Shown here: piece after piece, positions 24,014-35,294 of the stretch
Layout: every line of letters begins with the position of its first letter
How positions within the stretch are numbered: position 1 is the stretch's first letter
NCBI GenBank assembly: GCA_963969395.1
Contig: OZ017801.1
Coordinates: 4,466,501 to 4,530,500, forward strand
Source of the DNA: Pseudoscleropodium purum
Lineage: Eukaryota > Streptophyta > Bryopsida > Hypnales > Brachytheciaceae
Length of the DNA: 64,000 bases
Reading direction: 5' to 3'
Position numbers and translations under genes: made by a program
Notes under the pieces: model-generated
What the model saw: only the letters and a program-made list of their open reading frames with translations
Told to the model about the DNA's origin: nothing
The model's database searches: none

Positions 24014-25333
24014 AAGAATTTGGATTCCTTGTGGCAATGACCATTTTAGGCTTCGATATCTTGGAAATTCGGTTTCTATTATGCCGGGTTCCAGAATCCT
24101 GAATTGGTCGGGCCTCTCAGTGAGCTGTGGGTTCGATGATTACAAGTCGAGTTAGGCGGGTTTTCAAACGTGATTGTGCTTAACGTTACTTCTACGCGAT
24201 CACTTCACCGCGAGGTCTCAGCACTTCGAGATTCTATGAGGTTGCTATCTTCTCCTTTCATGTAATTGGTTGTATGGTTGATTAAGGCGCCATTTACGGA
24301 GGTTTAGGCTACAGCCCATGTGATTTTTCCTCATGTGGTTTGGGTTTAGTCAACTGCCACTTCGACTATCCACATATCTACTTGCAAAGAGTGAAGATCA
24401 TCTTGAGCAGATGTACAGTACAGAAGATATTAGTTGAAGTCCCGAAGTGTTCACTAGTTAAGTAGCCTTTTTAATGCAGGATTCACGAGCCTGGGCATCA
24501 GAAGTCACGAAAGGAAAGTTTAGCTTTCAAAGACGGGTATAATTTCTGTTCTTAGCACCACTTTGGTCATTTTTTTTATGCTAGTTCTTTTCCTCTTGTG
24601 ACTTCGCCACTATGTACCAACTTGACTACTAGCGAGTAGCATGTATGTAATGTAATATGAGCAAGTTTGATTTTCTAAGTCTTTCTCTCATTTCCATTTG
24701 CGGCAGTATGATGTGTCACCTCTTTGGAGTGCAGCTGCATGCATCCGGATCTATTTCCGTTAGGATTCCTCTACATTCAAGCGATGTCACTACTGGGTAT
24801 GTTTTGTTTGATCTGGAACAAGTCCTAGAATCCTTGTCTGGGATGCTCAAAATCTCAAGTTCTCGGGTGGAGTCCTCTGCTCTTTGCTAGTTCTGAGTAG
24901 GAGGTTTGCAAGAATCAGACATAAGGCAGGATGAGCTATCATGGAGCCAATTTCGCTTACGATCATGATTGTGTTCAAATGAGGACTGTAGTTTTGGTCA
25001 GAAGAATGGTGAAATTGTGGCAGATCTTAGCTAAAGTCCAGGAATGAGCTCAAATTTCAGGTGATGGACATTTCAATTCTAAATCCATGCCCTAATTCCA
25101 ATGTTCAAAAGCTGAACAGTTTACCTTGAGTATCTACATTTATTAGGTCACTCTTAGATAGTTGCTGGATTTTGGGTTACCTGGTGTCTTCTACACTATC
25201 TCTACAGAAATTCCTAACTATGTTTCTGTGCCGTGAAATCCTTCCGGTAGGGTTATGAGTTAAGGTCGAACCGATTGGAGCATATGAGTTCAGCAAAGGT
25301 TGCGGAGATGGATTCTCCGACCTGCTTGACGCG
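24014..25333 (+). other. CDC40 3' flank, no further gene recognised
   Basis: Likely 3' untranslated region then spacer. A 77-codon frame at 24657-24890 is not protein-like. A polyadenylation-type AATGTAATATGA lies near 24650. No element or RNA gene was seen before the tRNA. Confidence 0.5.
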
Positions 25334-25404
25334 GCACCGGTGGTCTAGTGGTAGAATAGTACCCTGCCACGGTACAGACCCGGGTTCGATTCCCGGCCGG
25401 TGCA
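25334..25404 (+). tRNA. tRNA-Gly (GCC)
   Basis: A 71-nt cloverleaf. Acceptor stem GCACCGG pairs with CCGGTGC, discriminator A. The anticodon stem GTACC/GGTAC encloses loop CTGCCAC with anticodon GCC at 25366-25368. The A box (TGGTCTAGTGG) and B box (GGTTCGATTCC) are intact, there is no intron, and T runs at 25405-25408 and 25413-25418 can end Pol III transcription. It matches the plant nuclear tRNA-Gly(GCC) family and decodes GGC/GGU. Confidence 0.97.
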
Positions 25405-25676
25405 TTTTGCCATTTTTTCTTGGTGAGTGAAGCTTCAAGGAAGGTCACAAGATGTTAACGTGTCCTGCTATTAGCGTCGTGTTGTCAGTCCACCTCACCG
25501 ACAGTTGGTTGTGCACACCAGACCCCGCTGAGCTCTTTAGCTTTGCTAAGGACCGACTCTGCTGCCTCTTGGTGCATCAGAGCAATCGTGTTGGACCACG
25601 ATACGCAGCGTTGTAGTTTTGTGGGCCGAGGTTTTCTTCTTTCTTGCAGGATCCTCGAGAGCGCTCCTCCTCCACC

Positions 25677-25796
25677 ATGAATGAGTTTGTGAAACTGCTG
25701 TTTTACCAATGGCTCCCCCAAATTGCCGCCTTGGGGTACTCAGCTCTGGCGGTCCTCATCATCTACCTCGTTGTCCAGTTTCTGAAGAAGCCGTGA
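25677..25796 (+). CDS. Putative 39-aa single-pass membrane microprotein
   Basis: An ATG in good context (CCACCATGA) opens a 40-codon frame encoding MNEFVKLLFYQWLPQIAALG followed by a membrane segment (about residues 18-35, YSALAVLIIYLVVQF) and a basic tail LKKP. A strong acceptor (pyrimidine tract then TTGCAG) ends at 25649, 27 bp before the ATG, suggesting a leader exon spliced to a short coding exon. I do not recognise the protein. It is not similar to OST4 or other tiny organelle subunits that I know. The tail has Lys at -2 and -3, only loosely like an ER-retrieval motif. The short length means chance is possible. Confidence 0.45.
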   Translation: MNEFVKLLFYQWLPQIAALGYSALAVLIIYLVVQFLKKP

Positions 25797-26069
25797 TCTC
25801 CAGTGCTCTGTTAGGTTAGGTCCTACTCTAGGGTCCTGCATGCTTTGGTGATTTCTCCCGTGAAGGCAGGCAGTACTGCCGAATTCTTAGTTTGCTCTTG
25901 TAAGTTTGTACGTTTGCTCGATGAGCTTCCTCTCTATTGTCTCCCCAGGTTTGAGGGTAGCAGTACTTCCCATTAGCTTGCAACCTCGAGTGCATCATGG
26001 GAATTGACGGACTAATTGATTTGACTGGTCACTCACAACCACGGTTTGGAGGATCTAATTTGCGTGGAA
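25797..26069 (+). other. Spacer/3' flank of the possible microprotein gene
   Basis: Intermediate base composition, no frame of note, no repeat recognised. It could be its 3' untranslated region. Confidence 0.35.
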
Positions 26070-27165
26070 TTCAAGCTGTGGTGATGGCTCTAGCACGGCG
26101 CATTCTTTTCAGGTAATTGGATTCTCTGGACCTGTCGTAGCTGGTTGCATATTTGCTGTTATGGAATAGGGGTAGGGCTGATTTTTGCTGTCGAGGACTC
26201 AGGTGAAAACCCAATTAGGGTTTCTTTCTCCAAGCCTGATATCTTGAGGAGATGAAGACTGACAATTCTAGTTCCATGCTGCTCTTCAGTGACCCTCATA
26301 AATTGCAGATCTTATAGTGTAACTTACTAGTGAGGAGGATTTGTGATAAGGCTAAAACTGCTGCTAGGTTGGGCAGGCTGTCCTACTCAGGGTCGAATAC
26401 ATGTGTTTACAAGAAATTGTCCTTTAGGGTTGCTCTCATTGAGCTTAGATTTTTGTGAATATACTAAGGTCCTCTGCGCTTTGGATAGAGCTTCTCTGCT
26501 TTCCATGTTCCATAGAACGTCAAGTCCTCTACACTACGCCTGTTCCATTGATAGCTGGTGAGCTTGAGGACGTTTCAGGTTGTGTTGAACAATTGCCCTG
26601 CTTGTGCACTGACGGAGATGTCTGCGTGGTGTGCCTCAGACTGCAGCATGCATGTGTTTGGGGAAGGTGCTGGCCATGTAATGCAAAGAGACTCGGTAGT
26701 GGCTACTAAACTCCCGAGGTTCATATTTTCTGCTCATGCTGGCTACTCTCTTGAACTCGAAGTAAATCCCACGGTGCTTATGAAGTATGGTTTGGCTGGA
26801 GCTCTGTACTGCATTGTGAGTGTTTTATTGACTTTGTTATGTGTTCGCTTCATGTTTAGGTTTTTCTTGGTGTTCGGTGTAAATAAATACCTTCGCTCTG
26901 ACGATGATGCTACTATGACTGGGTTCTTGCAACGGAATGCCAATTAGCTGTCGTTTGGTAATAATTATTACCCCTTGCATGGATAAATTACTTCTCGATT
27001 TCCCCCATGATACAGCCTGAACAATTTAGATCGCAAATGTATTGAGGTTCTCCCTCTGGACGAATTCTGGTTAATAAGTGAGGAACTGAGGATTGAAAGA
27101 GTGATGATTTTTGAATGAAGTTGCGAGGTGGCTTATTCGTGTGTCACCCTAATGCTTGAATGATT
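26070..27165. repeat. Left arm of a 1.1-kb inverted repeat
   Basis: This block is repeated in reverse orientation at 35295-36385. Identity is very high in the middle: more than 100 bp around 26717-26830 are unbroken in both. It falls off at the ends. Differences include a 4-bp indel at 'aaataaatacc' (about 26880). Several overlapping frames are open in both arms (for instance the one containing IFSAHAGYSLELEVNPTVLM), but three frames are open at once and the sequence is nearly identical, so openness is not evidence of coding. It may be untranslated sequence of a duplicated gene or part of an unknown element. Confidence 0.85.
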
Positions 27166-30100
27166 TGTTAATCATTTATTTTTGTTAACTTCCAGAGGAT
27201 CTGATCCCATTGCAGCAACCAGCTGTGCCATCAACATCCAAGGGATCTGATTCCAGTGCAGTAATGCCTAATCAGACACTTAAATATCAAGTGTATAATT
27301 GTATCATGCCTTGTGTATAGTCAGTGTTTAAACTTATCATGTAAATTGCATTTTCATATGTTAATAGAATCACTCTGACCCAGCGGTTCTTGCGTAGGTG
27401 ATGCTTCAAGTTTAGCATCTTGTAAATTATGTGGTTGTACTTACTTTTACTGTTCATGAAAATTGAAAGTGTGACACTGTGACTACTCTGTCTACCCTCT
27501 AAATTCCTCACGTTATGCCGGTAGTCCCGTTGGTAGATCAGCGATCGGTTAATTCATGGTGGTTGGGAATTATGGAGTTATTTTAAAACCCTAAATGCCA
27601 CAGAAGGCTTTGTCCCTTTCATTCTATCCTTTTATTTTAACCTTTGAATGCCAAGGTGGATGTTTTGAGTCTGATGGATGATAGGGAATCAACTTGTATA
27701 GAAATGCAACTATTCATCCTCAAAATTTGTTTTGGAAAGGAAAGATCTCTTGCAATAGTTTGACTCCTGCAACTTTTGCAATTTTGGAGGCTAGTGATTC
27801 AGATGGTAATAGAAAAGGATGATTTTGAAGGTCATCCCTTTGGCATTTAAAGGTTGATGTTAGCTACAAAGCTATAAGAGGATCTATAGCTTATTGGAAA
27901 GTATCTTAGCATTGTAGATGAAAACATGATCTTATGAGTATAATTATCATCCATGTTCACATCATATGTGGAAGTTGTCTAATGAAAAAAAATTCTTTTA
28001 TCCACTTTAGTTAGTTTTTGAGTTAAATATACTAAGTCTACTTTGGAAAAAATTCATGTCATTGGATAAATCTAAATTTGTTGTTGCTTTTCTCTAGATA
28101 ATTTATAATGTCAAAGATCAAATATAAATTAAAATTTGTTAGATATAATCATTTGTTTGTAAATAAGAATATCTTGTGTTTTTTCCAAAATGAATAATTG
28201 GGAAGTTGCCCACCTTGCTATAAATGTTAGATTGACAATATCTAATTGTGATTTCTAAAATTGCCCCCTATAAATTCTTGTTCAAAATGTACAATCTTAA
28301 TTTATAAGAGCCTAGGGTTACTTTTGGATATATTTATTTTAACTTCTTTAAATATTTGTAGTTTATTCATACAATGTCTAGGAAATGCATGCTAAGAAAA
28401 TCTAAAGTTTTCTTTTAACCTTCAACAAGATTCAATAAAACTTTGATAATTTTGTAATTGTAGTTGTGTACAATTTTGATTCTCTTCTTGTATTTTAGAC
28501 AAGAACTTGTAGGGGTCAATTTTAAAAAGGATTTACAATAAGGTGGTGTTACCTAATATATACCAAATCATCTTGAATAAAATGTGACACTTGCATTTCA
28601 ACCAAATTGCAATACTAAACTTAGAAATTGATGATACAAAAATGTACACAATAGAATTGCACACTTGTATGGAAGTGTGCACTAGTTGCAAGATAATGAA
28701 TATTGTGCAAAATTGTTGGTCAATAAAGTTTTCTAAAGAGGGTGGTTAAAAATGGATAAAGCAAGTTTTTAACCTCCAATTAACTATTTTTAACATTAAA
28801 CTTGAATTTTAATTATTGGACCTACTTCTACTTAATAATTTATTCAAGAATGAAAATCAAGTATTTGTTTGTTTTTGTTTTTTTTCTAGAATTTCAACTC
28901 AATTCTTCAATGTAAATTTTTTTTAATTCAAATTTTGTAGTGCAAAAAATTCCACAAATAGTGGTCAAAGTCATCTGAAATTGCACGTTAGTGTTCAAAA
29001 AAACTTTCTTTTTTAACTTTGAATGCTAATATCTTCCAATCTATATAGTCAAACTTCATGAAATTTGTACCACATGAGTTAAGACAAGTGAAGTATAAGA
29101 TCCTACAATTAGATTATTAAAAAAAACATTTTTTTTGTTTTCTTGTGTGAATGCAACAAAAACAACAATTTTGAATAGGTTTTGACAAAAAAAATGGCCT
29201 TTGGACTTTAGGGGTTAGTGTAGAAGGTCCTAAAAATAATTAGGCTCTTCAAATTACTCTTGTGAAAGATTTTTGTATTTTAAGTTGAAGAAATGACAAA
29301 GAAGAGTCTATAACTTGCTTTTGCATCATATTTAGAGAGAATGCACATAGAGAAAAGATAGACAATATTAGAACCATAGATGGATGAAAATTAAATGGCC
29401 CCAATAGCAAACAAGATAAATCATAAATAAAATAAAATTTGTAAGTTATGTATAAAAAACAATTGGATGTGTTTGGGACAATTTGTGGATTCATGTGTAT
29501 ACCATGCAAATACAACTAGATCTATTTTGGATACATCATGCATGGTCCGTTCATTGAACTTAGCCATGTGATTCTTATCTCAACTATAAAGTCAAATAGC
29601 ATCCTACTACTTGTCACTTTGAGAAATTATAACTAAATGTAGACCAATTTTTAAATTATAAAACATTTGCATTCACAATAGAAGTTATTCTCTTTTACCA
29701 AAAATTATTTCACTATATATCTATCACCTCTAATTTCCCTTCAACTTGGAAATTGTCACTTTCTAAACCTCTTACTTTATTATAGTCAACCTTCTATTAG
29801 TATTACTTCTATAAATGTTAAAATCTCATATGTGTTATAGAGATTTGCACTACAATAAAATATACACTATCAAGTATTAAGTGATATGAAATGTTTAGCT
29901 TCCTACTTCATCAATTTGACTTTTGTAAGTAATGAAGTTACAAAAAAAATTGTGGGATTCAAAGATGTTGAGAATACACTCTCAACTTTGAAGTAATGTT
30001 TTAAGTAAAGACCTAGCGATGTCATGTGATTCATCAAGAATGTTTAAGCACTTCAAAAGCAAGTATAGTCTTAGTGTACAAAAGAATTTGATCAAACTAC

Positions 30101-30280
30101 TATAGATTCTTTCCTTCAACTAATTTGAATAATGACTTCTTTCCTTTATACTTTCATCCTTTTTTTTATAAACATTATATTATACTTTTGAAATCCTACA
30201 AATATTATTTTTGTAAATGTTACATATTATTGAGATCAATTTTCATAAAGTAAATGTTAATTGTATATGTATTATAGTAT
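27166..30280. other. AT-rich intergenic tract with partial mobile-element traces
   Basis: No gene recognised. 28240-28470 resembles 7390-7600. 28780-29218 is a truncated relative of the TTAA-flanked family and is listed separately. The rest is AT-rich without long frames. Confidence 0.5.
28780..29218 (+). mobile_element. Truncated copy D of the TTAA-flanked transposon family
   Basis: Matches the right half of copy A: 'cctacttctacttaataat', 'caactcaattct', 'tgtagtgcaaaaa', 'gtataagatcctacaatta', ending GGACTTTAGGGGTTAG. The terminal TTAA has decayed to TTAG, and the left end is not identifiable with confidence. Confidence 0.55.
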
Positions 30281-30289
30281 TGCCTATGC

Positions 30290-30733
30290 CCAACCCCTTG
30301 TACATATGGAGGGCTGACTGTACAGTACAGAGCTGGGGGAAACGCCACGTGTCGCGTTCTCAACACCAACTGCCTGGAACCGCTAGTACTCCCCTTTCAG
30401 TTTGTTCCCCAAAGATCCCCCTATCTTCCCCACTTTCACTTTTCCAGAAAAGTAAAGTTCCCATTTCCCAACCTTTTTCTTCCGTTGGGTAGTACTTTGC
30501 TTTGCTTTGTTTTGTGGGGGCCAGTGCCCGTGAGCGTCTCTCCCATTCAGTAGTCTGTTCCCCTTCATGTGAAACACTGTCAGGTCCCGCCATCGCCTTG
30601 GGTTTGCAATTGCCTTTGCCTTTGCATTTGCCTTTGCAGTTCATCAGACCGACGGGAAGAACTGGAGGGCGTGCGCTTGGAACTTTGCATCGCGCTCGCG
30701 CTTCTGGGCTTGGCCGCATTAGTCTCCGTCGCC
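30290..30733 (+). promoter_or_regulatory. Promoter and 5' leader of the pyrophosphatase gene
   Basis: Base composition rises at about 30290, including GCCACGTGTCGCG (G-box CACGTG near 30344). 30607-30640 is a TTGCCT/TTTGCA microsatellite-like run. The leader continues to the ATG at 30734 in good context (CGCCATGTCT). Overlapping frames on both strands here are incidental. Confidence 0.5.
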
Positions 30734-33700
30734 ATGTCTTCTTCGCAATCGCACGAGACCGAAGCTCCGCCTGTCGATGACGTTGCAATTGATGGTGAAG
30801 TTGGTACAGAGCCTGCTCTAGACAAACAAACCCCTGCTGCTGCTGCTCCTGCTCCCACTGCGAAGGTTACCCACGAGCACCCGTCCCTCAACAGCCGTAT
30901 CCTTGCAACCATGGTGAGCCGTCAACTTACGGCTTCTGCATGCCAGGGTCGCAAAGCCTGAGTGATCAAGAATGCAAGATACTTTTTAATGGGAACAAAT
31001 TGATTCTAGAGTTTTTAAATTCACCCAATGTTTGCGAAAATGGTTTGCTATTCGGGTTTTCTGATTTTCAGCTTTGTGTAGCCTCCCCCCTTCCTACACC
31101 TTCTTCATTCCATGGTCGCAAAGTGTGATTGATCAAGAATGCTACTTTCAGTGGGAACAAAAGAATTCTAGAGTTTTTAGATTTACCCAGTGTTTGCACA
31201 AGTGGTTTGCTATCCAGGTTTTCAGGTTTTGAGCCTTTTGTAGCCCCTCCTGTTCATCTTCTTCATGCCAGGGTCGCAAAGCCTGAATGATCAAGAATTC
31301 AAGCTTCTTTTAATGGGAACAAATTGAATTTAGAGGTTCTAGATTGATCCAATTTTTGCAGGAATGGTTTGCTATTCAGGTTCCCAGGTTTTCAGCCTTA
31401 TGTAGCACCCCTTGTTCATCTTCTACGTGCCAGGGTTGCAAAGCTTGAATGATCAAGAATTCAAACTATTTCCAGTGGGAACTAATTGATTCTAGAGTCT
31501 TTAGATTTACCCAATTTTTCGCAGAATTGGCCTGCCATTCGGGTTTTTAGGTTTTCAGACAAGTTGTGTAGCCCAATTCTGGAATTTCCCAATCTTCGCC
31601 TTCAATTTCTGATACTTTGTTTTCCTCTATCTGTTAGCAACGTCGCAGTGTGGCCGCACATCCGTGGCACGATTTGGAGATTGGCCCTGACGCGCCGGCA
31701 GTATTCAATTGCGTGGTGGAAATTGGGAAGGGGAGTAAGGTTAAATACGAGCTTGACAAGAAGAGCGGTCTTATCAAGGTTTTTTTCTCCTACTTGGCCT
31801 CTCAATGGATTTTGGTTTTGTTGGTTTTGTTTTGTTTTGTTTTGTTTGTTTCTCGTCTAATTGGGTCTTATTAGTGACGAATTTGGTTCGTTTTTCGATG
31901 TTTTTTCCAGGTGGATCGTATACTGTACTCTTCGGTTGTGTATCCCCATAACTATGGTTTCATTCCTCGCACTCTCTGCGAAGATGAGGATCCCTTGGAC
32001 GTGCTGGTGATTATGCAAGTCGGTACCGCTCTTTCTCCTTTGTTTAATTCTTGCTGTCAATATAATGATTTGAGTCCATTCACTTACCGAGGAATGTTGA
32101 TAACCGAATGCTCTTTCTAGATTCCAATGATAAAAAAATCCTGGTTCAAATAACCATTCCAAGGACCTCTCAAAAGATCCTCTTGTTATATTCACAAGGC
32201 TATTAATGATAAGCTGATGTTAGTCTAGTACGGAGTAGAATGTTGGATCAATATTAAGATATTGTTAAATGAATGTCAAGTTAGTTTTAACCTAATGTTG
32301 CCCGTGAATATATCAAATTAATGCCAAGGGCACGAACGTTGAGTTATGTTACTCTGACATTAACTTGGCTCAACATGAGGATTATATCATTTATGTGAAT
32401 GCCTGCAAACTTAACATTTAAACTCAACTCAACTTTGACCATCTATTGGGTGGTGGTGGTGATGTCTTTTGTGATGGATGCACATGGGATAGTTCTAGTA
32501 TACGTGGGAGACTGTCATCAGTCATTGACATAGTAGTCGAAGTTTCCACATTCATAACGTGAAACGCACCTATTGGTTTGTATCTAAAATGCATTTGTGA
32601 TGGAAAAAATCTCTCTGTGCATGTGCTCATTTTCCTGGTTACCACGTTTGCAGGAACCTGTTCTTCCGGGTTCGTTTGTCAGAGCTCGAGCTATTGGTCT
32701 CATGCCCATGATTGATCAGGTCCTTCTCCAAACACATTTCTATGAGAAGTTGTATATGGTGTTGAAATATCTCTTAAACATCATTACAATTGGCAGGGTT
32801 TAGCGTCGTGAGCTTTTCTAAGAATATATCTGGTGGGGGTTTCTGCACATGTTTGTAAAGTCAAGTCTGTACTACTAGCTGTGCTAATGTTTGAGTATCA
32901 ATTGACCCACCAAATACCAATCTAGTGGCACCGATCATCAGAATTCCTTTTCCTTTTCTCGAACAGGGTGAGAAAGACGACAAGATTATCGCCGTTTGTG
33001 CTGATGATCCTGAGTACCGGCACTTCAAAGACATCAAGGAGCTTCCTCCTCATCGACTAGCTGAAATTCGTCGTTTCTTTGAGGACTGTAAGTGTGCAGA
33101 GTTCTCTATCTCTAGTCTTCCAGGCTCACTGCTGCTGTGCGAGTTAAATCCCTGAAGGACTAAGATTTTATGGTTTTCAAATGACCAATTGATTGACGAT
33201 ATTGTGAACGATCAATATTTCAGACTGGACCACATTTTGTATCATTAGAATCCGCGAAGAACATTGCGTGTGTTGGGCTCGTAAATAAATAAAAATTGAT
33301 CAGAAGATAGTCTCCATATACATAACTCTGAAGTTCTAAAAAGAAAAGATGAAGCCCTCTGAAATATTGATCGTTCAGACGGGGCCAAGATCTGTTTGTA
33401 ACCGCAGCTTCCAGTTCTATTCAATTTTGGTACTGGTTGGGTGTTTTGTATTTAAGAAACTTCAAGGGTGTTATTTCATTTTAAACTTATTTTAGAAACG
33501 ACAAAACTAGTTTAGTAACCTAGTCTTGAACCGTATTGCTTTTCTATTAACATTCAACGTCATCTGCTCTTCTACCAATATATCTTTTCATGAATAACCT
33601 TGGTTTTATCAAATAGGAGTCATAGTTGCTGTTTCTCCCTTTTACTGATATCCCAAGTGAATTCTGACATGTTTTCTTCAAATGGTTTTTCATCAGACAA

Positions 33701-34098
33701 GAAAAACGAAAACAAGGAAGTGGCTGTGGATGACTTCCTCGGAGCCGATTGTGCCGTTGAAGCCATTGGCCACTCCATGTAAGCAAACATTCAATGCCGT
33801 TTTTTCCACGTACTAAAATTTACAGAGTAGCTTTCTTTTGAAAGTTGACAGGAGTCTTATAACAATAAGTGTCACTTTTGGGTGCACTTCCTTAGGGTAT
33901 AGTTGCAATAATAAAATAGTTTGATTTCAGTCAATTAATTTTCGTGTTGCAATACCCTTGATGAAAGTGGCCCTTCTGTTGAGTCTCATAACTCTTCATC
34001 ACTGGGAATGGAACTTGTATCTGCCCTAATACGCCCTGAGAATATGCTTTTTCAGGGACTTGTATGCGACCTACATTGTGGAGAGCTTGCGACAATGA
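30734..34098 (+). CDS. PPA: Soluble inorganic pyrophosphatase (family I), 7 exons, 246 aa
   Basis: Hydrolyses pyrophosphate to two phosphates, pulling biosynthetic reactions forward; Mg-dependent. Exons: 30734-30913, 31638-31778, 31911-32018, 32654-32719, 32967-33087, 33697-33778, 34056-34098; 741 nt, in frame, GT-AG junctions. After a 60-residue Ala/Glu/Pro-rich first exon comes the family core: [27 protein letters not shown] (96-107), [20 protein letters not shown] with the metal-binding signature DEDPLD at 132-137, [19 protein letters not shown] and [19 protein letters not shown], ending [11 protein letters not shown]. The last splice uses AT|GTAAGC at 33778, where reading straight through would give an early stop. 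The core matches the cytosolic plant PPA clade rather than the plastid enzyme. The N-terminal extension, about 30 residues longer than usual, does not look like a clear transit peptide. Confidence 0.94.
30940..31590 (+). repeat. About 160-bp tandem repeat, 4 copies, filling pyrophosphatase intron 1
   Basis: The anchor GTCGCAAAG/GTTGCAAAG recurs at 30948, 31115, 31273 and 31435 (steps of 167, 158 and 162 bp). Each unit continues with 'tgatcaagaat', 'gggaac', 'ctagag', 'ttgctatt' or a variant and 'ttcagccttttgtagcc' or a variant. The array takes up nearly all of the 724-bp first intron. Copies have diverged by substitutions and small indels. Confidence 0.92.
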
Positions 34099-34585
34099 AG
34101 ATGTTTTTTCAGCATCAAATGTTGTGGGCAATGCTATGTTGTTCAGTTATTGTTCCTCTATTCTTAGAGGATGGAACTTTTTAGTTTCAGTTATTGGTGT
34201 GCAATCACCCAACATCGATTCTGAGTGAGCATGCCTCATTTGTGTTGCACTGAATAGTTAAAACTCCAGTTGCATTAGACCAAAATGTTCAGAGTTGACC
34301 TCATAAACATATATTTGAGTCCGTGCCAGAAGACTTTATGAAATTTCTTTTACAAATGCAGTCACACGTTGACTGTGAGTCATCAAATTTTCATACAAAT
34401 GAAACAAAAGTTCACACCAATTCTTTGCAAAGGTGGTCACAGACATTTAGCCAAGTCATGCTTACGTCACTTACTAATAAATCCCAACCAAATGTAGAAA
34501 GCTTTTGAATAAGCATGTAAACATGATTCCTATTATTAAATCATCATAGCTTGTGCACTAAATTTACAGACAATGTTGACCAAGT
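34099..34585 (+). other. Pyrophosphatase 3' flank
   Basis: Likely 3' untranslated region and spacer up to the XTH pseudogene fragment. A 61-codon frame at 34323-34508 is not protein-like. Nothing else seen. Confidence 0.45.
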
Positions 34586-35285
34586 GGGATCCAACCTAAG
34601 GTATGTGCGTTGCTCCCGCATTCCTTGTCCATTGGCATAGACGTTGGTTTGCAGGATGTAGGGCTGTCCTGACATGTTTCCAAGGAACTCAAAATCCATT
34701 TCGTCACGAAGTCCCGGAGTCTGTGATGACATCTATGAGAAAGAAAAAAAGAATATATTTCAGATGCTTGACGTGTTGAGAAATTGTGATACGGCATCTT
34801 TGACTTGCCGAGCATACAAAACTCTAGGACACTTTTGACTTTAGCAAACTGTTTCTAGTCCTAAATTCATTCCTAAAACACTTGCTAACACCATTTGCAA
34901 GTGCTAATGAATCTTCTCCGTTACAGTATCTTCAACTCATGGGATCCTTGTCAGGCAAACCTGCGGGAAAAAAAGAAACGACCGAAGAAACGATTGCAAG
35001 CACCCAAGGTTTTAGATCAGCGTGACGATTTTCGATTGACCTCTACGAAGTGAATTTGACAGAAATCATCTCCCATGAGTTGGGGGGGCTTACATGGTAT
35101 GCTGTCACGGTACCGACACAGTTCCTGGGAACCAGTTTCATGTGGATGCCAATTTTACCGAACAGATGCTGGTTCTTGGAGCCAAATCCAGAAGATGTAC
35201 AAGCAAGAATCGCCTAGCCCGAGACAATTCCGATCCATTTGTTCTAGATAAATAAGACTTCACACCCATAGCCAACTTGCACACT
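34586..35285 (-). pseudogene. XTH pseudogene fragment (exons 2 and 3 only)
   Basis: Minus-strand homologue of 47580-48470 in the intact XTH gene. The exon 3 equivalent (34732 down to about 34590) reads [20 protein letters not shown], then stays similar until it breaks off at TYLRLDP. The exon 2 equivalent (35190 down to about 35097) reads [20 protein letters not shown]. Defects: the acceptor before exon 2 is ACAT instead of ACAG, the His before the catalytic DEMDFE is Arg, and exons 1 and 4 are absent. The conserved intron between the two exons is still recognisable. Its high-coordinate edge abuts the right arm of the 1.1-kb inverted repeat. Confidence 0.85.
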
Positions 35286-35294
35286 ATACAATTC

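Noticed and set aside
26343..26947. Overlapping open frames conserved in both inverted-repeat arms as a protein gene
   Set aside because: The arms are nearly identical DNA, so conserved openness says nothing; several frames are open at once and none resembles a protein family.
34544..34732. XTH-like open frame as a separate functional gene
   Set aside because: It lacks signal-peptide and C-terminal exons, the acceptor of the other exon is mutated, and the frame diverges after TYLRLDP; treated as a pseudogene fragment.
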